From the NCBI RefSeq assembly GCF_021391675.1, contig NZ_CP090095.1, positions 4,315,001 through 4,379,000 on the forward strand: a stretch of 64,000 nucleotides of DNA. Reading direction: 5' to 3'. This stretch comes from Neorhizobium galegae (lineage in GTDB: Bacteria; Pseudomonadota; Alphaproteobacteria; Rhizobiales; Rhizobiaceae). Positions within the stretch are counted from its first letter, which is position 1; each line of letters begins with the position of its first letter. The translations under genes and the position numbers were made by a program. The notes under the pieces are model-generated. The model had not been told where the DNA came from. It did no database searches and saw only the letters and a program-made list of their open reading frames with translations. Of the stretch, positions 35,734 to 44,926 are shown one piece after another.

Positions 35734-37353
35734 ATGCTGACGCGTGCCGAGCGGAGACGCGGGATAGGCTGGGGGCTGCTCAGCCTGACCGGCATCGCCC
35801 TCTTCGTTGGCGTCGCTATCGTTGCCCTTCTGTCCTGGGATGCGGGCAACGCCCAAAGCCGGCTGTTCACCCCCTATACCTGGCGAATTCTGCGCTTCAC
35901 CCTGCTGCAGGCGGTTCTTTCGACGCTGCTGTCGGTTCTCTTCGCGCTTCCCGTAGCTCTTGCGCTTGCACGCCGCCCAAGCTTTCCGGGCCGTCTCTGG
36001 ATCGTCCGGCTGATGGCATTGCCCATGGGCCTGCCGGTGCTGATCGGCGCGCTCGGTCTGATCGGCATCTGGGGCCGGCAAGGGGTGATGAACAGCCTGC
36101 TGTTGAAGCTCGGCCTGGAGCAACCGGTCAGCATTTACGGCCTTTCCGGCATCCTGCTCGCGCATGTGTTCTTCAACCTTCCGCTCGCGGCAAGGCTGCT
36201 GCTTGCGGCGCTGGAACGGTTGCCTGCGGAATATTGGCTCCTCTCCTCCAGCCTCGGAATGAAACCGTTTTCCGTCTTCCGTTTCATCGAATGGCCCGCG
36301 GCGCGCCACGTCATCCCCGGCATTGCCGGCCTGATCTTCATGCTTTGTGCCACGAGTTTCACGCTCGTCCTGGTGCTCGGCGGCGGGCCGGCCGCGACCA
36401 CGCTCGAAGTTGCGATTTACCAGTCGCTGCGTTTCGATTTCGATCCGCCGCGTGCCATAGCGCTGTCGCTGCTGCAGATCGGCATCACGGCGCTGATCCT
36501 GATCGCGATTTCGCTTTTGCCGGCGCCTGACGACGCTGGCATCACGGCTGGCCGGGCGACACGCCGGTTCGATGGCCGAACGCTGCCCGCACGGCTTTGG
36601 GATGTGCTGGCTATCCTGCTTGCCACGACATTCCTGATCCTGCCGCTCGCCTCGATCGTCGGCGCGGGCGTCCAGGCCAATCTCTGGAGCCTCGTCAACA
36701 GCCCCGCCTTCCTGCGCGCCGCCTGGACCAGTTTCACGATCGCGCTTTCCGCCGGCCTGCTGGCCGTTCTGACTTCCCTGGCTATCATTGCCGGGCGCGG
36801 GGCGATTGCAGACATGAAGAGACCCGGCGGAACGGCCAGGGCATTTTCCGTGTCCTTGGGTGGAACGTCCTCGCTGGTGCTGCTCGTGCCGCCGGTCGTG
36901 CTCGGGACGGGTTGGTTCCTGATGCTGCGCCCGTTCGGCGATGTGGCACGCTTCGCTCCGGCGCTGGTCGCGATCATCAACATGCTGATGGCGCTTCCCT
37001 TCGCGATGCGCGTCCTGGCGCCGGCGGTGGAAACGCATCGCAAGCGGACCGCCAGGCTGTCGGCAAGCCTCGGCCTTTCAGGCTTTTCGCGGGCATGGAG
37101 GATCGATCTGCCGGTTCTGGCAAAGCCGCTGCTGACGGCGCTGTCCTTCGCCATGGCGCTGTCGCTCGGGGATCTGGGAGCGGTCGCGCTGTTCGGCTCC
37201 AGCGACCTCACCACCCTGCCCTGGCTTGTCTATAGCCGGCTATCTAGCTATCGCGCCAACGATGCCGACGGGCTGGCGCTCATCCTCGGCATCATCTGCC
37301 TGGGGCTGACGATGATCGGCACCACCGGCCAGAGGGAAGCAAAGCATGGCTGA
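35734..37353 (+). CDS. thiP: Thiamine ABC transporter, permease
   Basis: A 539-residue inner-membrane permease with about twelve membrane helices arranged as two homologous halves, as in ThiP. The EAA loop that docks the ATPase can be recognised in both halves ([23 protein letters not shown] near residue 165-185, and [19 protein letters not shown] near 440-460, both in outline). It imports thiamine with ThiB and ThiQ. The start lies three bases after thiB, and the 3' end overlaps thiQ by eight bases, giving translational coupling. Confidence 0.95.
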   Translation: MLTRAERRRGIGWGLLSLTGIALFVGVAIVALLSWDAGNAQSRLFTPYTWRILRFTLLQAVLSTLLSVLFALPVALALARRPSFPGRLWIVRLMALPMGLPVLIGALGLIGIWGRQGVMNSLLLKLGLEQPVSIYGLSGILLAHVFFNLPLAARLLLAALERLPAEYWLLSSSLGMKPFSVFRFIEWPAARHVIPGIAGLIFMLCATSFTLVLVLGGGPAATTLEVAIYQSLRFDFDPPRAIALSLLQIGITALILIAISLLPAPDDAGITAGRATRRFDGRTLPARLWDVLAILLATTFLILPLASIVGAGVQANLWSLVNSPAFLRAAWTSFTIALSAGLLAVLTSLAIIAGRGAIADMKRPGGTARAFSVSLGGTSSLVLLVPPVVLGTGWFLMLRPFGDVARFAPALVAIINMLMALPFAMRVLAPAVETHRKRTARLSASLGLSGFSRAWRIDLPVLAKPLLTALSFAMALSLGDLGAVALFGSSDLTTLPWLVYSRLSSYRANDADGLALILGIICLGLTMIGTTGQREAKHG

Positions 37354-38053
37354 CGGGATCGTGCTGGAAAAGGTCGAGCTAAGGCTTGGCACGAAGGAAT
37401 TCCGCTTCGATTGCTTACTCCCGGCCGGCGCCGTGACGGCGGTCACCGGCCCATCCGGCTCCGGCAAGTCCACTTTCCTCAACCTCGTTGCCGGCTTCGA
37501 GACGCCGGACCGCGGCCGTATCCTGATCGCGGGCGGGGACGTGACGGAAAAACATCCCTCCGAGCGTCCCGTATCGCTGGTCTTTCAGGACAACAACCTC
37601 TTCGCCCATCTGGATATGGCCACCAATATCGGGCTCGGCATCAGCCCTTCGCTGAAACTTTCCAGCGGTGACCGGGCCGCGATATCGCAGGCGCTGGAAC
37701 GCGTCGGGTTGGGCGGCTTTGAGAAACGGATGCCGGGGACGCTTTCCGGCGGCGAAAGGCAGCGTGCCGCGTTCGCGCGGGCTCTGGTGCGCAAAAAACC
37801 GGTTCTGCTGATGGATGAGCCATTTGCGGCGCTCGATCCCGGCCTCCGGCTTTCGATGGCCAATTTGCTCATCGACCTGCATCGCGAGACGGGCAATGCG
37901 GTGTTGATCGTGACCCACGATCCGGATGAGGTCGGCCGATTGGCCGACCATGCGATCTTCATCGACCACGGCCAGATCCTGCTGCAGGCGCCGGCCGAGG
38001 AATTCCTCGCCCGGCGCGATATTCCGGCGCTCGCCGAATTTCTATCCGGCTGA
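37346..38053 (+). CDS. thiQ: Thiamine ABC transporter, ATP-binding protein
   Basis: A 235-residue ABC ATPase that powers thiamine import. Walker [10 protein letters not shown], signature [15 protein letters not shown], Walker [13 protein letters not shown] and the switch histidine in IVTHDPDE are all present. It overlaps thiP by eight bases. The stop (TGA, 38051-38053) is immediately adjacent to the reverse-strand stop of the MATE gene, so the two genes converge with no gap and no room for an intergenic terminator. Confidence 0.96.
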   Translation: MADGIVLEKVELRLGTKEFRFDCLLPAGAVTAVTGPSGSGKSTFLNLVAGFETPDRGRILIAGGDVTEKHPSERPVSLVFQDNNLFAHLDMATNIGLGISPSLKLSSGDRAAISQALERVGLGGFEKRMPGTLSGGERQRAAFARALVRKKPVLLMDEPFAALDPGLRLSMANLLIDLHRETGNAVLIVTHDPDEVGRLADHAIFIDHGQILLQAPAEEFLARRDIPALAEFLSG

Positions 38054-39469
38054 TCAGGCCACCTTTCCGCGGAACCAGGCGCCCGAGCGGATGGCGAGGA
38101 ACAGTATCCCGCCGTAGGCGACCAGGCCGGCCGCCAGCGCGAAGAACAATCCGTTCAGCGAACCGGTGAATTCCAGCGCCAGCCAGCCCCCGAGACCGGC
38201 AATGGCAAGTCTCAGGAAACCACAGGCAAGCGGCCAGAGCAGCTGGCCCGCCCCTTGACAGGCAAAATAGAGCGCCAGCCCCCCGCCGAAGAAACCATAA
38301 ACCGGCCCGACGATCTGCAGATAGGCGACGCCCGCATCGATGGCGCCATGCTCCTCGCTGAACAGTGAGATCCAGGCGACCGGGAAGATTGCCGCGATCA
38401 GGCCGATTGTCTCGGTGATGACGAAGGCAATCGCGGCGCCGGTGAAGGCGATGCGCATTGCGCGATCTTTCTGGCCCGCGCCCATGTTGGTGCCAACAAG
38501 CGCCACCATCGGCGCGCCGATGCCGAAGATCACCGGGATCAGCAGATATTCGAGCCTCGCGCCGGTACCGAAACCGGCGACGGCAGAGACACCCGCTTTG
38601 GTGGCCACCAGAGCCGTGGCAATGCCGATGGTCACATTGGTGAGAACGGAATTGATCGCCGCGGCAGCGCCGAGGCGGACGATATCCCGAAACATCGCCC
38701 AACGAAGCGGTCCGACGCCGAAGCGCACGAGATTGCGGCCGGAGAGGATATACCAGGCGAGAACCGCCGTGCCGCCGAAACTGTAGAGCGCCAGGGCCAG
38801 GCCGCCACCGGCAATGCCGAGCCCCTGGAACGGGCCGAAGCCGAAGATCAGAAGCGGCGATACGGGCACGAGGAGTGCAGCACCGACGCAGGTAACCAGC
38901 GCCGGGAACAGCATGTTGCCCGTGCCGCGCACGACGCTCGCCAGGCCGTTCATCAGCCAGACGAAGACCATGCCGCCGAACACCACGTTGGAATAGACGA
39001 GCGCAGCCTCGAGTTCCGCGCCCTCGCCGCCGAGCGCCCGATAGATCGGCCGGCCATAGGCGAGCATGACCGCCGAAAACAACAGCCCGATCACGACATT
39101 GACGACGACGGCATGCCAGGCAAGCAGGTCGGCATCGTCACGCCGGCCGCCGCCGAGCGCGCGGGCGATTGCCGAGGAAATAGCTCCGCCGAAACCGCCG
39201 GCAGACATCATCTGCATCAGCATCACGGCCGGAAAGACCAGGGCCATGCCCGCCAGCGCCGCGGTGCCCATATGCGAGATCCACCAGGTTTCGATGAGGC
39301 CTGTCGACGCCTGGGCGAGCATGATCAGGATATTTGGCCATGCGAGCCGGATCAGCATCGGCAGGATCGGATCCTGCAGCAGCTGCCGGGTCCGCGGATT
39401 GATCGTCGCCGCGCTGGCGTCATCGCAGGTAGGCGCCGCCTCGACGGCTTCGGTGGTCACGGCACTCAT
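38054..39469 (-). CDS. MATE-family efflux transporter
   Basis: A 471-residue multidrug and toxin extrusion pump with twelve predicted helices. MATE features include IRLAWPNILIMLAQASTGLIETW at the start and the GTGARLEYLLIP segment in the second half. It exports cationic compounds using a sodium or proton gradient. Its ATG overlaps the stop of the HxlR regulator (ATGA), so regulator and pump form one coupled operon driven from the palindromic operator upstream. The stop abuts thiQ. Confidence 0.93.
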   Translation of the reverse strand: MSAVTTEAVEAAPTCDDASAATINPRTRQLLQDPILPMLIRLAWPNILIMLAQASTGLIETWWISHMGTAALAGMALVFPAVMLMQMMSAGGFGGAISSAIARALGGGRRDDADLLAWHAVVVNVVIGLLFSAVMLAYGRPIYRALGGEGAELEAALVYSNVVFGGMVFVWLMNGLASVVRGTGNMLFPALVTCVGAALLVPVSPLLIFGFGPFQGLGIAGGGLALALYSFGGTAVLAWYILSGRNLVRFGVGPLRWAMFRDIVRLGAAAAINSVLTNVTIGIATALVATKAGVSAVAGFGTGARLEYLLIPVIFGIGAPMVALVGTNMGAGQKDRAMRIAFTGAAIAFVITETIGLIAAIFPVAWISLFSEEHGAIDAGVAYLQIVGPVYGFFGGGLALYFACQGAGQLLWPLACGFLRLAIAGLGGWLALEFTGSLNGLFFALAAGLVAYGGILFLAIRSGAWFRGKVA

Positions 39470-39978
39470 CGATCTGCCTCTCTCTGCTGCACCAGCTCGT
39501 TCATGGATGGATAGCGGCGGCGGATGCGTTCGCTCGCCGCCGGACCGGCCGCGCTGGTGAAAACCGGATCGCTCAGCAGTTTGCCGCTACGGCGGTCGAT
39601 CATCACCGGTTCGGCCTGCTCGCCGGTCTCCTTGTTGACGATCACGACGCTTTCGCCCTCCGGCGCGAAATGCTGGTTGCCGAAGGCAAGCAGCGCCTGC
39701 ACCACAGGCTTGAAGTCGCAGCCGCGCTGCGTGAGGTGGTATTCGTCGCGCGGCGGCCGTTCGGAGTAGCGCCGTCGTTCCATCAGCCCGGATTCGACAA
39801 GCGAGTTCAACCGGCTGGTCAGGATGTTCGGGGCGATATCGAGGTTGCGCTGGAATTCGTCGAAACGTGTCGCACCTCCCAGCGCATCGCGCAGGATCAG
39901 GAAGCTCCAACCCTCGCCGACATGTTTGAGACTGCGCAACACCGGGCATCCGGTGTCGATGGGACCTGTCCGTTTCAT
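39466..39978 (-). CDS. HxlR-family transcriptional regulator
   Basis: A 170-residue winged-helix regulator. HxlR landmarks are CPVLRSLKHVGEGWSFLILRDAL in outline (the N-terminal cysteine C11 and the helix-turn-helix start), RFDEFQRNLDIAPNILTSRLNSL and the wing RRRYSERPPRDEYHLTQRG. HxlR proteins sense reactive or aromatic compounds, often via cysteine. The ATG at 39978 follows CCGGAG by ten bases. A perfect palindrome 38 bases upstream is the probable operator, so it likely represses itself and the MATE pump. Confidence 0.93.
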   Translation of the reverse strand: MKRTGPIDTGCPVLRSLKHVGEGWSFLILRDALGGATRFDEFQRNLDIAPNILTSRLNSLVESGLMERRRYSERPPRDEYHLTQRGCDFKPVVQALLAFGNQHFAPEGESVVIVNKETGEQAEPVMIDRRSGKLLSDPVFTSAAGPAASERIRRRYPSMNELVQQREADR

Positions 39979-40015
39979 GGGTTTCTTCTCCGGCAAGACA
40001 TTGCCTTGTGGCACA

Positions 40016-40040
40016 AGTAACTTGCAATTTGCAAGTTACT
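40016..40040. promoter_or_regulatory. Perfect palindrome, probable HxlR operator
   Basis: AGTAACTTGCAA (40016-40027) and TTGCAAGTTACT (40029-40040) are exact inverted repeats around a single T. It lies 38 bases upstream of the HxlR start, where it would cover the promoter of hxlR-MATE. The outer AGTA/TACT ends resemble sites bound by HxlR-type regulators. Confidence 0.75.
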
Positions 40041-40281
40041 ATCTGCGTGATCACGTTTGGCGACGAGGGCGGCCGGACCGTTATGGAACTCGCCACAATT
40101 TGGACGTGCCGCGATGGCATCGCGGAAAGGCAGCGGGGATTTTCATTGCAAACGCACCAGCAAGACATATTTCAATAAGAGCATCTGTGCATTCGACGCG
40201 AAAATCGCTAAGCGACATAGAGAAGGAGCCGGCTTGGATCGAGAGGACCTCTGCCAAGCTGGATGGCGGACCTTGGGAATG

Positions 40282-41817
40282 ATGGTGCGGAAGACGAGGA
40301 CGATGAGGCGCGACACCGCGATCCAGGCTGTCTGGACGATTGTTCGTGCCCTGCCCGGTCGGCGGGCCTTGGGCGCTCTGCTGTTCAGCGGTGCGGTCCT
40401 TTCCGGCTGCCAGTCGCTCTTCGACCAGGCCTATACCCCGAATGTCTCTCCCTCCGACTCGCCGCAGATCGTCGACGAGGTGCAGAAGAACGATCCGCGG
40501 GCGCAGATGGGCGCGCGCGAGCATCCGCGCATCGTTGCAAGCTACGGCGGCGAATATCGCGACGCGAAGACCGAGCGGCTGGTCGCCCGCATCGCCGGCG
40601 CGCTGACGGCCGTCTCCGAAAATCCCAACCAGTCCTTCCGCATCACCATCCTGAACTCGCCGGCGATCAACGCCTTCGCGCTGCCGGGCGGTTATCTTTA
40701 CGTGACGCGCGGCCTTCTGGCGCTTGCCAATGACGCATCGGAAGTCGCAGCCGTGCTCTCCCACGAGATGGGCCACGTCACCGCCAACCACGGCATCGAA
40801 CGCCAGCGCCGCGAAGAGGCGGAAGTGATCGCGAGCCGCGTCGTCGCCGAAGTCCTCTCCAGCGATCTTGCCGGCAAGCAGGCGCTGGCCCGCGGCAAGC
40901 TCAGGCTCGCCGCCTTCTCGCGCCAGCAGGAACTGCAGGCCGACGTGATCGGCGTACGGATGCTCGGCGAAGCGGGCTACGACCCCTACGCGGCGGCGCG
41001 CTTCCTGGATTCGATGGCCGCCTATGCCCGCTATTCGGCGGTCGATCCGGACAGCGACCAGAGCCTCGACTTCCTGTCGAGCCATCCGAACTCCGCCCAG
41101 CGCGTCGATCTTGCCCGCCGCCATGCCCGCAATTTCGGCCAGGAAGGCACCGTCGGCGACAAGGGCCGTGATTATTACATCGCCGGCATCGATGGCCTGC
41201 TCTACGGCGACAGCCCGCAGGAGGGCTACGTCCGCGGCCAGACTTTTCTGCATGGCGGCCTCGGCATCCGTTTCGACGTGCCGCCGGACTTCCGGATCGA
41301 CAACAAGGTGGAAGCGGTGCTGGCGACCGGCCCCGGCGAAACGGCGATCCGCTTCGACGGTGTTGCCGCGGGCGATAACGACAATCTGCCGAACTATCTG
41401 ACGAGCGGCTGGGTCGCGGGCCTGCAGCCGGAGACGGTGCGGGAGATCCAGGTGAACGGCATGCCTGCGGCAACCGCACGGGCTTCCGCCGAACGCTGGG
41501 ATTTCGATGTGACCGTCATCCGCGTCGACAATCAGATTTTCCGTTTCCTGACGGCAGTGCCGAAGGGCAGTCCGGCGCTCGATACGACTGCCGAAATCCT
41601 GCGTTCGACTTTCCGCCGGATGACCCCTCAGGAAATCGCGACGCTGAAGCCGCTACGGGTACGTATCGTCACAGCGACAAAGGACGACACCATCGCATCG
41701 CTATCGGCGCGCGTGATGGGAACGGATCGCAAGCTTGATCTCTTCAAACTGATCAACGCCCTGCCGGCCGGGGCGACGATCTCCCCGGGCCAGAAGTTCA
41801 AGATCATTTCCGAATGA
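40282..41817 (+). CDS. M48-family zinc metalloprotease, lipoprotein (BepA-like)
   Basis: A 511-residue secreted protease. A signal segment ends in the lipobox LSGC, so it is probably a lipoprotein of the outer membrane or periplasm. The zinc motif HEMGH is in VLSHEMGHVTANHG, with the third ligand in RQQELQADVIGV. Related BepA/YfgC proteins help assemble or degrade outer-membrane proteins. The C-terminal 50 residues (TIASLSARVMG...ISPGQKFKII) look LysM-like. Start is uncertain: ATG at 40279, 40282 or 40303, or a TTG at 40234, which has the best ribosome site (AAGGAG). It diverges from hxlR. Confidence 0.88.
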   Translation: MVRKTRTMRRDTAIQAVWTIVRALPGRRALGALLFSGAVLSGCQSLFDQAYTPNVSPSDSPQIVDEVQKNDPRAQMGAREHPRIVASYGGEYRDAKTERLVARIAGALTAVSENPNQSFRITILNSPAINAFALPGGYLYVTRGLLALANDASEVAAVLSHEMGHVTANHGIERQRREEAEVIASRVVAEVLSSDLAGKQALARGKLRLAAFSRQQELQADVIGVRMLGEAGYDPYAAARFLDSMAAYARYSAVDPDSDQSLDFLSSHPNSAQRVDLARRHARNFGQEGTVGDKGRDYYIAGIDGLLYGDSPQEGYVRGQTFLHGGLGIRFDVPPDFRIDNKVEAVLATGPGETAIRFDGVAAGDNDNLPNYLTSGWVAGLQPETVREIQVNGMPAATARASAERWDFDVTVIRVDNQIFRFLTAVPKGSPALDTTAEILRSTFRRMTPQEIATLKPLRVRIVTATKDDTIASLSARVMGTDRKLDLFKLINALPAGATISPGQKFKIISE

Positions 41818-41830
41818 GATCGGGGCCGCC

Positions 41831-42697
41831 TCAGCAGGCGGCCGCAGCCATCTGCGGATTGGCCGACACCAGCGCCGACTTGAGCTTTTCGATCGCCCGG
41901 CTTTCGATCTGCCGCACACGTTCCTTTGAAATGCCGAGTTCGGCGCCGAGCGCTTCGAGCGTCGCGCCATCGTCCGTCAGGCGGCGGGCGCGAATAATCT
42001 TCTTTTCCCGGTCGTTGAGCTTGGTGAGCGCGCCCTGCAGCCATTTCAGCCGCCGCTCGCCGTCGATCATCCCGGAAACCTGCTCATCCGGCAGCGGTTC
42101 GGCACTCGCCAGCATGTCGAGCCGTTCGCCGCTATCCGCATCGCCGGCGATCGACGGCGCCTGCAGCGAGGAATCGTTGCCGGAAAGCCGGGCATCCATG
42201 GTCTGGACATCGGAGACGCTGACGCCGAGCGCCACTGCGATCTCCTCGTGAATTGCCCGGGCGGTGAGGTTGGAATCGCCGCGGGCGAGCTTGGCGCGCA
42301 GCCGGCGAAGGTTGAAGAACAGCGCCTTCTGCGCCGAACTGGTGCCGCCCCGCACGATCGACCAGTTTCGAAGAATGTAATCCTGCATCGAGGCACGAAT
42401 CCACCAGCTGGCATAAGTGGAAAAACGCACGTCGCGGGCCGGCTCAAACCTTGCCGCCGCTTCGAGCAGCCCTACATAGCCCTCTTGTACGAGGTCGCTC
42501 ATCGGCAATCCGAAGCCACGGAACTTCGAGGCCATGGCGATCACGAGACGCATATGCGCAAGGGCAATCTGGTTGCGGGCATCCTGGTCCTGATCGTCCT
42601 TCCAGCGAACCGCCAGATCGCGCTCCTCCTCGCGGGCGAGATATGGAGCGGACATTGCTATCTTGATCATCGTGCGGTCTGCGGACATGGCTGTCAT
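41831..42697 (-). CDS. rpoH2: RNA polymerase sigma-32 factor (RpoH2-type)
   Basis: A 288-residue group-3 sigma factor. Region 2 (MRLVIAMASKFRGFGLPMSDLVQEG and FSTYASWWIRASMQDYILRNWSIV, both in outline), the RpoH box AQKALFFNLRRLR and region 4 (LGISKERVRQIESRAIEKL) are intact. RpoH factors drive heat-shock and envelope or oxidative stress genes; rhizobia often carry two, and in Sinorhizobium rpoH2 is under the general-stress sigma factor RpoE2. A perfect EcfG-type promoter lies upstream here. The ATG at 42697 follows ACGGAG by seven bases. The label rpoH2 rests on the promoter and the carD/fdxA neighbourhood. Confidence 0.9.
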   Translation of the reverse strand: MTAMSADRTMIKIAMSAPYLAREEERDLAVRWKDDQDQDARNQIALAHMRLVIAMASKFRGFGLPMSDLVQEGYVGLLEAAARFEPARDVRFSTYASWWIRASMQDYILRNWSIVRGGTSSAQKALFFNLRRLRAKLARGDSNLTARAIHEEIAVALGVSVSDVQTMDARLSGNDSSLQAPSIAGDADSGERLDMLASAEPLPDEQVSGMIDGERRLKWLQGALTKLNDREKKIIRARRLTDDGATLEALGAELGISKERVRQIESRAIEKLKSALVSANPQMAAAAC

Positions 42698-42927
42698 CGT
42701 GTTCTCCGTGAACGGTCTGATCCGACAAAAACAGCGAGGCACAAACCAAGGACACCGTGCACGCGACAAGCCCGAACGATGATGGAGTGAATATCCTGCC
42801 GCTTTTGCTCCCCTCGTCTTGAGTTCCGCGGGGGATTCACAACCGGCTCAAGAGACCGATCTTCCGCCCCGCACTTAGCTGTCCCGAACGCAAACCGACG
42901 CACATCAGTTCGCCGTTCCGGCGGGTT

Positions 42928-42952
42928 AACGCGGAGGCGGGCAAAAAGTTCC
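42928..42952 (-). promoter_or_regulatory. Candidate sigma-EcfG promoter of rpoH2
   Basis: On the minus strand GGAAC (42952-42948), 16 bases, then CGTT (42931-42928). It matches the EcfG consensus exactly and abuts the carD terminator. The transcript would have a leader of about 220 bases before the rpoH2 ATG. Confidence 0.75.
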
Positions 42953-42985
42953 AATAAAAAACCCGGCTCGAAGGCCGGGTTTTTG
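42953..42985 (-). terminator. Rho-independent terminator of carD
   Basis: On the minus strand ACCCGGC (42980-42974) pairs with GCCGGGT (42967-42961) and is followed by TTTTTATTGG. T-runs flank both sides, so it may also work on the plus strand. Confidence 0.9.
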
Positions 42986-43005
42986 AGAGAACTATGGATG
43001 GATGA

Positions 43006-43578
43006 TCAGGCCGCTTCTTCCTGCGCCTCATCTTCCTCGACGTTCTTGCCGCGCTTGGGACCCTTGGCGAGATTGACCTCGACAAGGCGGACGGCTTCGG
43101 TTTCGGACATCTTGTTCACGGCAGCGATTTCACGAGCCATGCGGTCGAGAGCGGCTTCGTAAAGCTGACGCTCGGAATAGGATTGTTCCGGCTGGTTGTC
43201 GGCGCGATAGAGGTCGCGAACCACTTCCGCGATCGAGATCAGATCGCCGGAATTGATCTTTGCATCATATTCCTGGGCGCGGCGCGACCACATGGTGCGC
43301 TTCACGCGGGCCTTGCCTTGAACAACCTTGAGCGCGCGCTCGACAAAATCCGTTTCGGACAGCTTGCGCATGCCGATGCTGACGGCCTTTGCGACTGGCA
43401 CCTTGAGGCGCATCTTGTCCTTTTCGAAATCGATTACGAAAAGCTCAAGCTTCATGCCGGCAACTTCCTGCTCTTCAATCGCAGAGATAGTGCCTACACC
43501 ATGAGCGGGATATACGATCGATTCACCAGTCTTGAAGCCCTGGCGTGCGGGAGAAGTCTTTTTCTGCTGAGTCGTCAT
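43006..43578 (-). CDS. CarD-family transcriptional regulator
   Basis: A 190-residue CarD/CdnL protein, which binds the RNA polymerase beta subunit and stabilises open promoter complexes, especially at rRNA promoters. The RNAP-interaction domain begins at GESIVYPAHGVGTISAIEEQ (about residues 18-37) and the DNA-binding helical domain follows, with the conserved tryptophan in RTMWSRRAQEYDAKI. An acidic tail (KNVEEDEAQEEAA) closes it. The ATG at 43578 gives MTTQQKKTS. It sits between rpoH2 and fdxA on the same strand but has its own terminator. Confidence 0.93.
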   Translation of the reverse strand: MTTQQKKTSPARQGFKTGESIVYPAHGVGTISAIEEQEVAGMKLELFVIDFEKDKMRLKVPVAKAVSIGMRKLSETDFVERALKVVQGKARVKRTMWSRRAQEYDAKINSGDLISIAEVVRDLYRADNQPEQSYSERQLYEAALDRMAREIAAVNKMSETEAVRLVEVNLAKGPKRGKNVEEDEAQEEAA

Positions 43579-43965
43579 TCGTTTCACAAACTCCCTGTTA
43601 CTCACCCATTGCCGGGTCGGGGGAACCGGGTCTGTCAGGCCCGGATGAGACGGGGGAAACCGTCGGGTCACTCCATACTGGTCCGACCAACGCGAGCGAA
43701 AAAACACCCATCGGGGAACTGCGACCGACAACATTCGAGCGTTGCAATGTCACGGAAACCGCGCTTTGGGTGGTCTGTTGCTTTCGTGATGTTTTTTGGG
43801 CACACACGTGCCGCCTTGTGGAACAGTTCTTATTGTCTACCACAAAAAAGTGCGGAAATCAATAATTTGCTTTTGCAGGTGCACAGAGCGCCGCACCCGC
43901 GCTCTGCCCAACAAAAAGGCAAAGTGATTCGAAACAGCTTCCGAGCCATTCCGTCGCGGCAAATC
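43579..43965. other. Upstream region of carD, downstream of fdxA
   Basis: No gene is supported in these 387 bases. It must contain the carD promoter, but no clean -35/-10 pair or known box is seen. A hairpin CAGAGCGC/GCGCTCTG (43884-43906), 60 bases past the fdxA stop, is a plausible though T-poor terminator for fdxA. The part from 43800 to 43880 is AT-rich and is the best place for a promoter. Confidence 0.35.
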
Positions 43966-44304
43966 TCAATCGCCCTTACCGGGTTCGGCGGAGAAATACT
44001 GCTCGTACTTGTTGGTGACGCCGTCCATCTCCTTGGCTTCGGGCAGCGCCTCGCGCTTGACCGTGATGTTGGGCCAGATCTGAGCGAATTCGGTGTTTAT
44101 CTTGAGCCACTTGTCGAGGCCTGGCTCCGTGTCCGGCTTGATCGCCTCGGCGGGACATTCCGGTTCGCAGACGCCACAATCGATGCACTCGTCGGGATGG
44201 ATGACGAGGAAGTTTTCGCCTTCATAAAAACAGTCGACCGGGCAGACCTCGACGCAGTCGGTATATTTGCAGCGGATACAATTGTCGGTCACGACATACG
44301 TCAT
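43966..44304 (-). CDS. fdxA: Ferredoxin FdxA (7Fe type)
   Basis: A 112-residue seven-iron ferredoxin that carries one [3Fe-4S] and one [4Fe-4S] cluster. Cluster cysteines are C9, C17, C21 and C40, C43, C46, C50; C12 and C25 are additional. The pattern [12 protein letters not shown] and the length (with the long C-terminal helix [18 protein letters not shown]) are typical of FdxA in rhizobia. It passes electrons at low potential in the cytoplasm. It is followed by carD after 387 bases. Confidence 0.96.
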   Translation of the reverse strand: MTYVVTDNCIRCKYTDCVEVCPVDCFYEGENFLVIHPDECIDCGVCEPECPAEAIKPDTEPGLDKWLKINTEFAQIWPNITVKREALPEAKEMDGVTNKYEQYFSAEPGKGD

Positions 44305-44507
44305 GCGGCACTCCAGGACTCTCGCGGATCAGCGGCACGTCGACGGATGGGAAGCGCCGGCACGCCGGAAAGCCGGGAGAGGCGAAAACCCAACTGCAAA
44401 AATGACAGGAGGTAGGCGATCCGGCTTTTCGACAGTCAGGTAAAGCCTTTGGCTTTGCTTAGCAAGGATATCCGTGCTGAAAACCTGGGCGCAGCGGGTC
44501 GTTTTTT

Positions 44508-44921
44508 CTAATCTAGGTCCGCGTCGATACCCGGAAGCAGCCGATCGGTCTCGCGGCGCTCCTTCTTGGTCGGTCGGCCGCTTCCCTGCGCGCGTTGCGC
44601 CTGTTCGAACGACGTCAGCCTCTTGGTTTCTTCCGGAGAAGGGCTGAGATCTTCATAGAGCATCCGGGCCTCTTCGAAAGGTCCTCGCCTTTCGCCGCCG
44701 GCCTTGACCATCAGCACGAGATCGCGACGCTCCAGCGTGAGGTTGATACGGTCGCCCGGCTTCACCTGGGAGCTCGGCTGGGACACCAGATCGCCGTTCA
44801 CCCGCACGTGGTTGGAGCGGATCATATCCTGGGCGATCGACCGCGACTTCGCCATGCGGGCAAAAAACAGCCACTTGTCGATGCGCTGACGCGAACCGGA
44901 TTGTGGCTGTTTTTCCGCCAT
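44508..44921 (-). CDS. S4-domain RNA-binding protein (Hsp15-like)
   Basis: A 137-residue protein with an N-terminal S4 domain (about residues 13-75: RIDKWLFFARMAKSRSIAQDMI and SNHVRVNG). The family includes Hsp15 (HslR), a heat-induced protein that binds 50S subunits carrying nascent chains. The C-terminal half is charged and probably unstructured (TKKERRETDRLLPGIDADLD). It starts only five bases after the stop of the helicase gene, so both are likely translated from one mRNA, which would link two RNA-binding proteins. Confidence 0.9.
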   Translation of the reverse strand: MAEKQPQSGSRQRIDKWLFFARMAKSRSIAQDMIRSNHVRVNGDLVSQPSSQVKPGDRINLTLERRDLVLMVKAGGERRGPFEEARMLYEDLSPSPEETKRLTSFEQAQRAQGSGRPTKKERRETDRLLPGIDADLD

Positions 44922-44926
44922 GGGCC

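Noticed and set aside
43183..44415. Open frame of 410 codons across carD and fdxA on the plus strand
   Set aside because: It covers both genes in antisense and the gap between them, and has no family resemblance.
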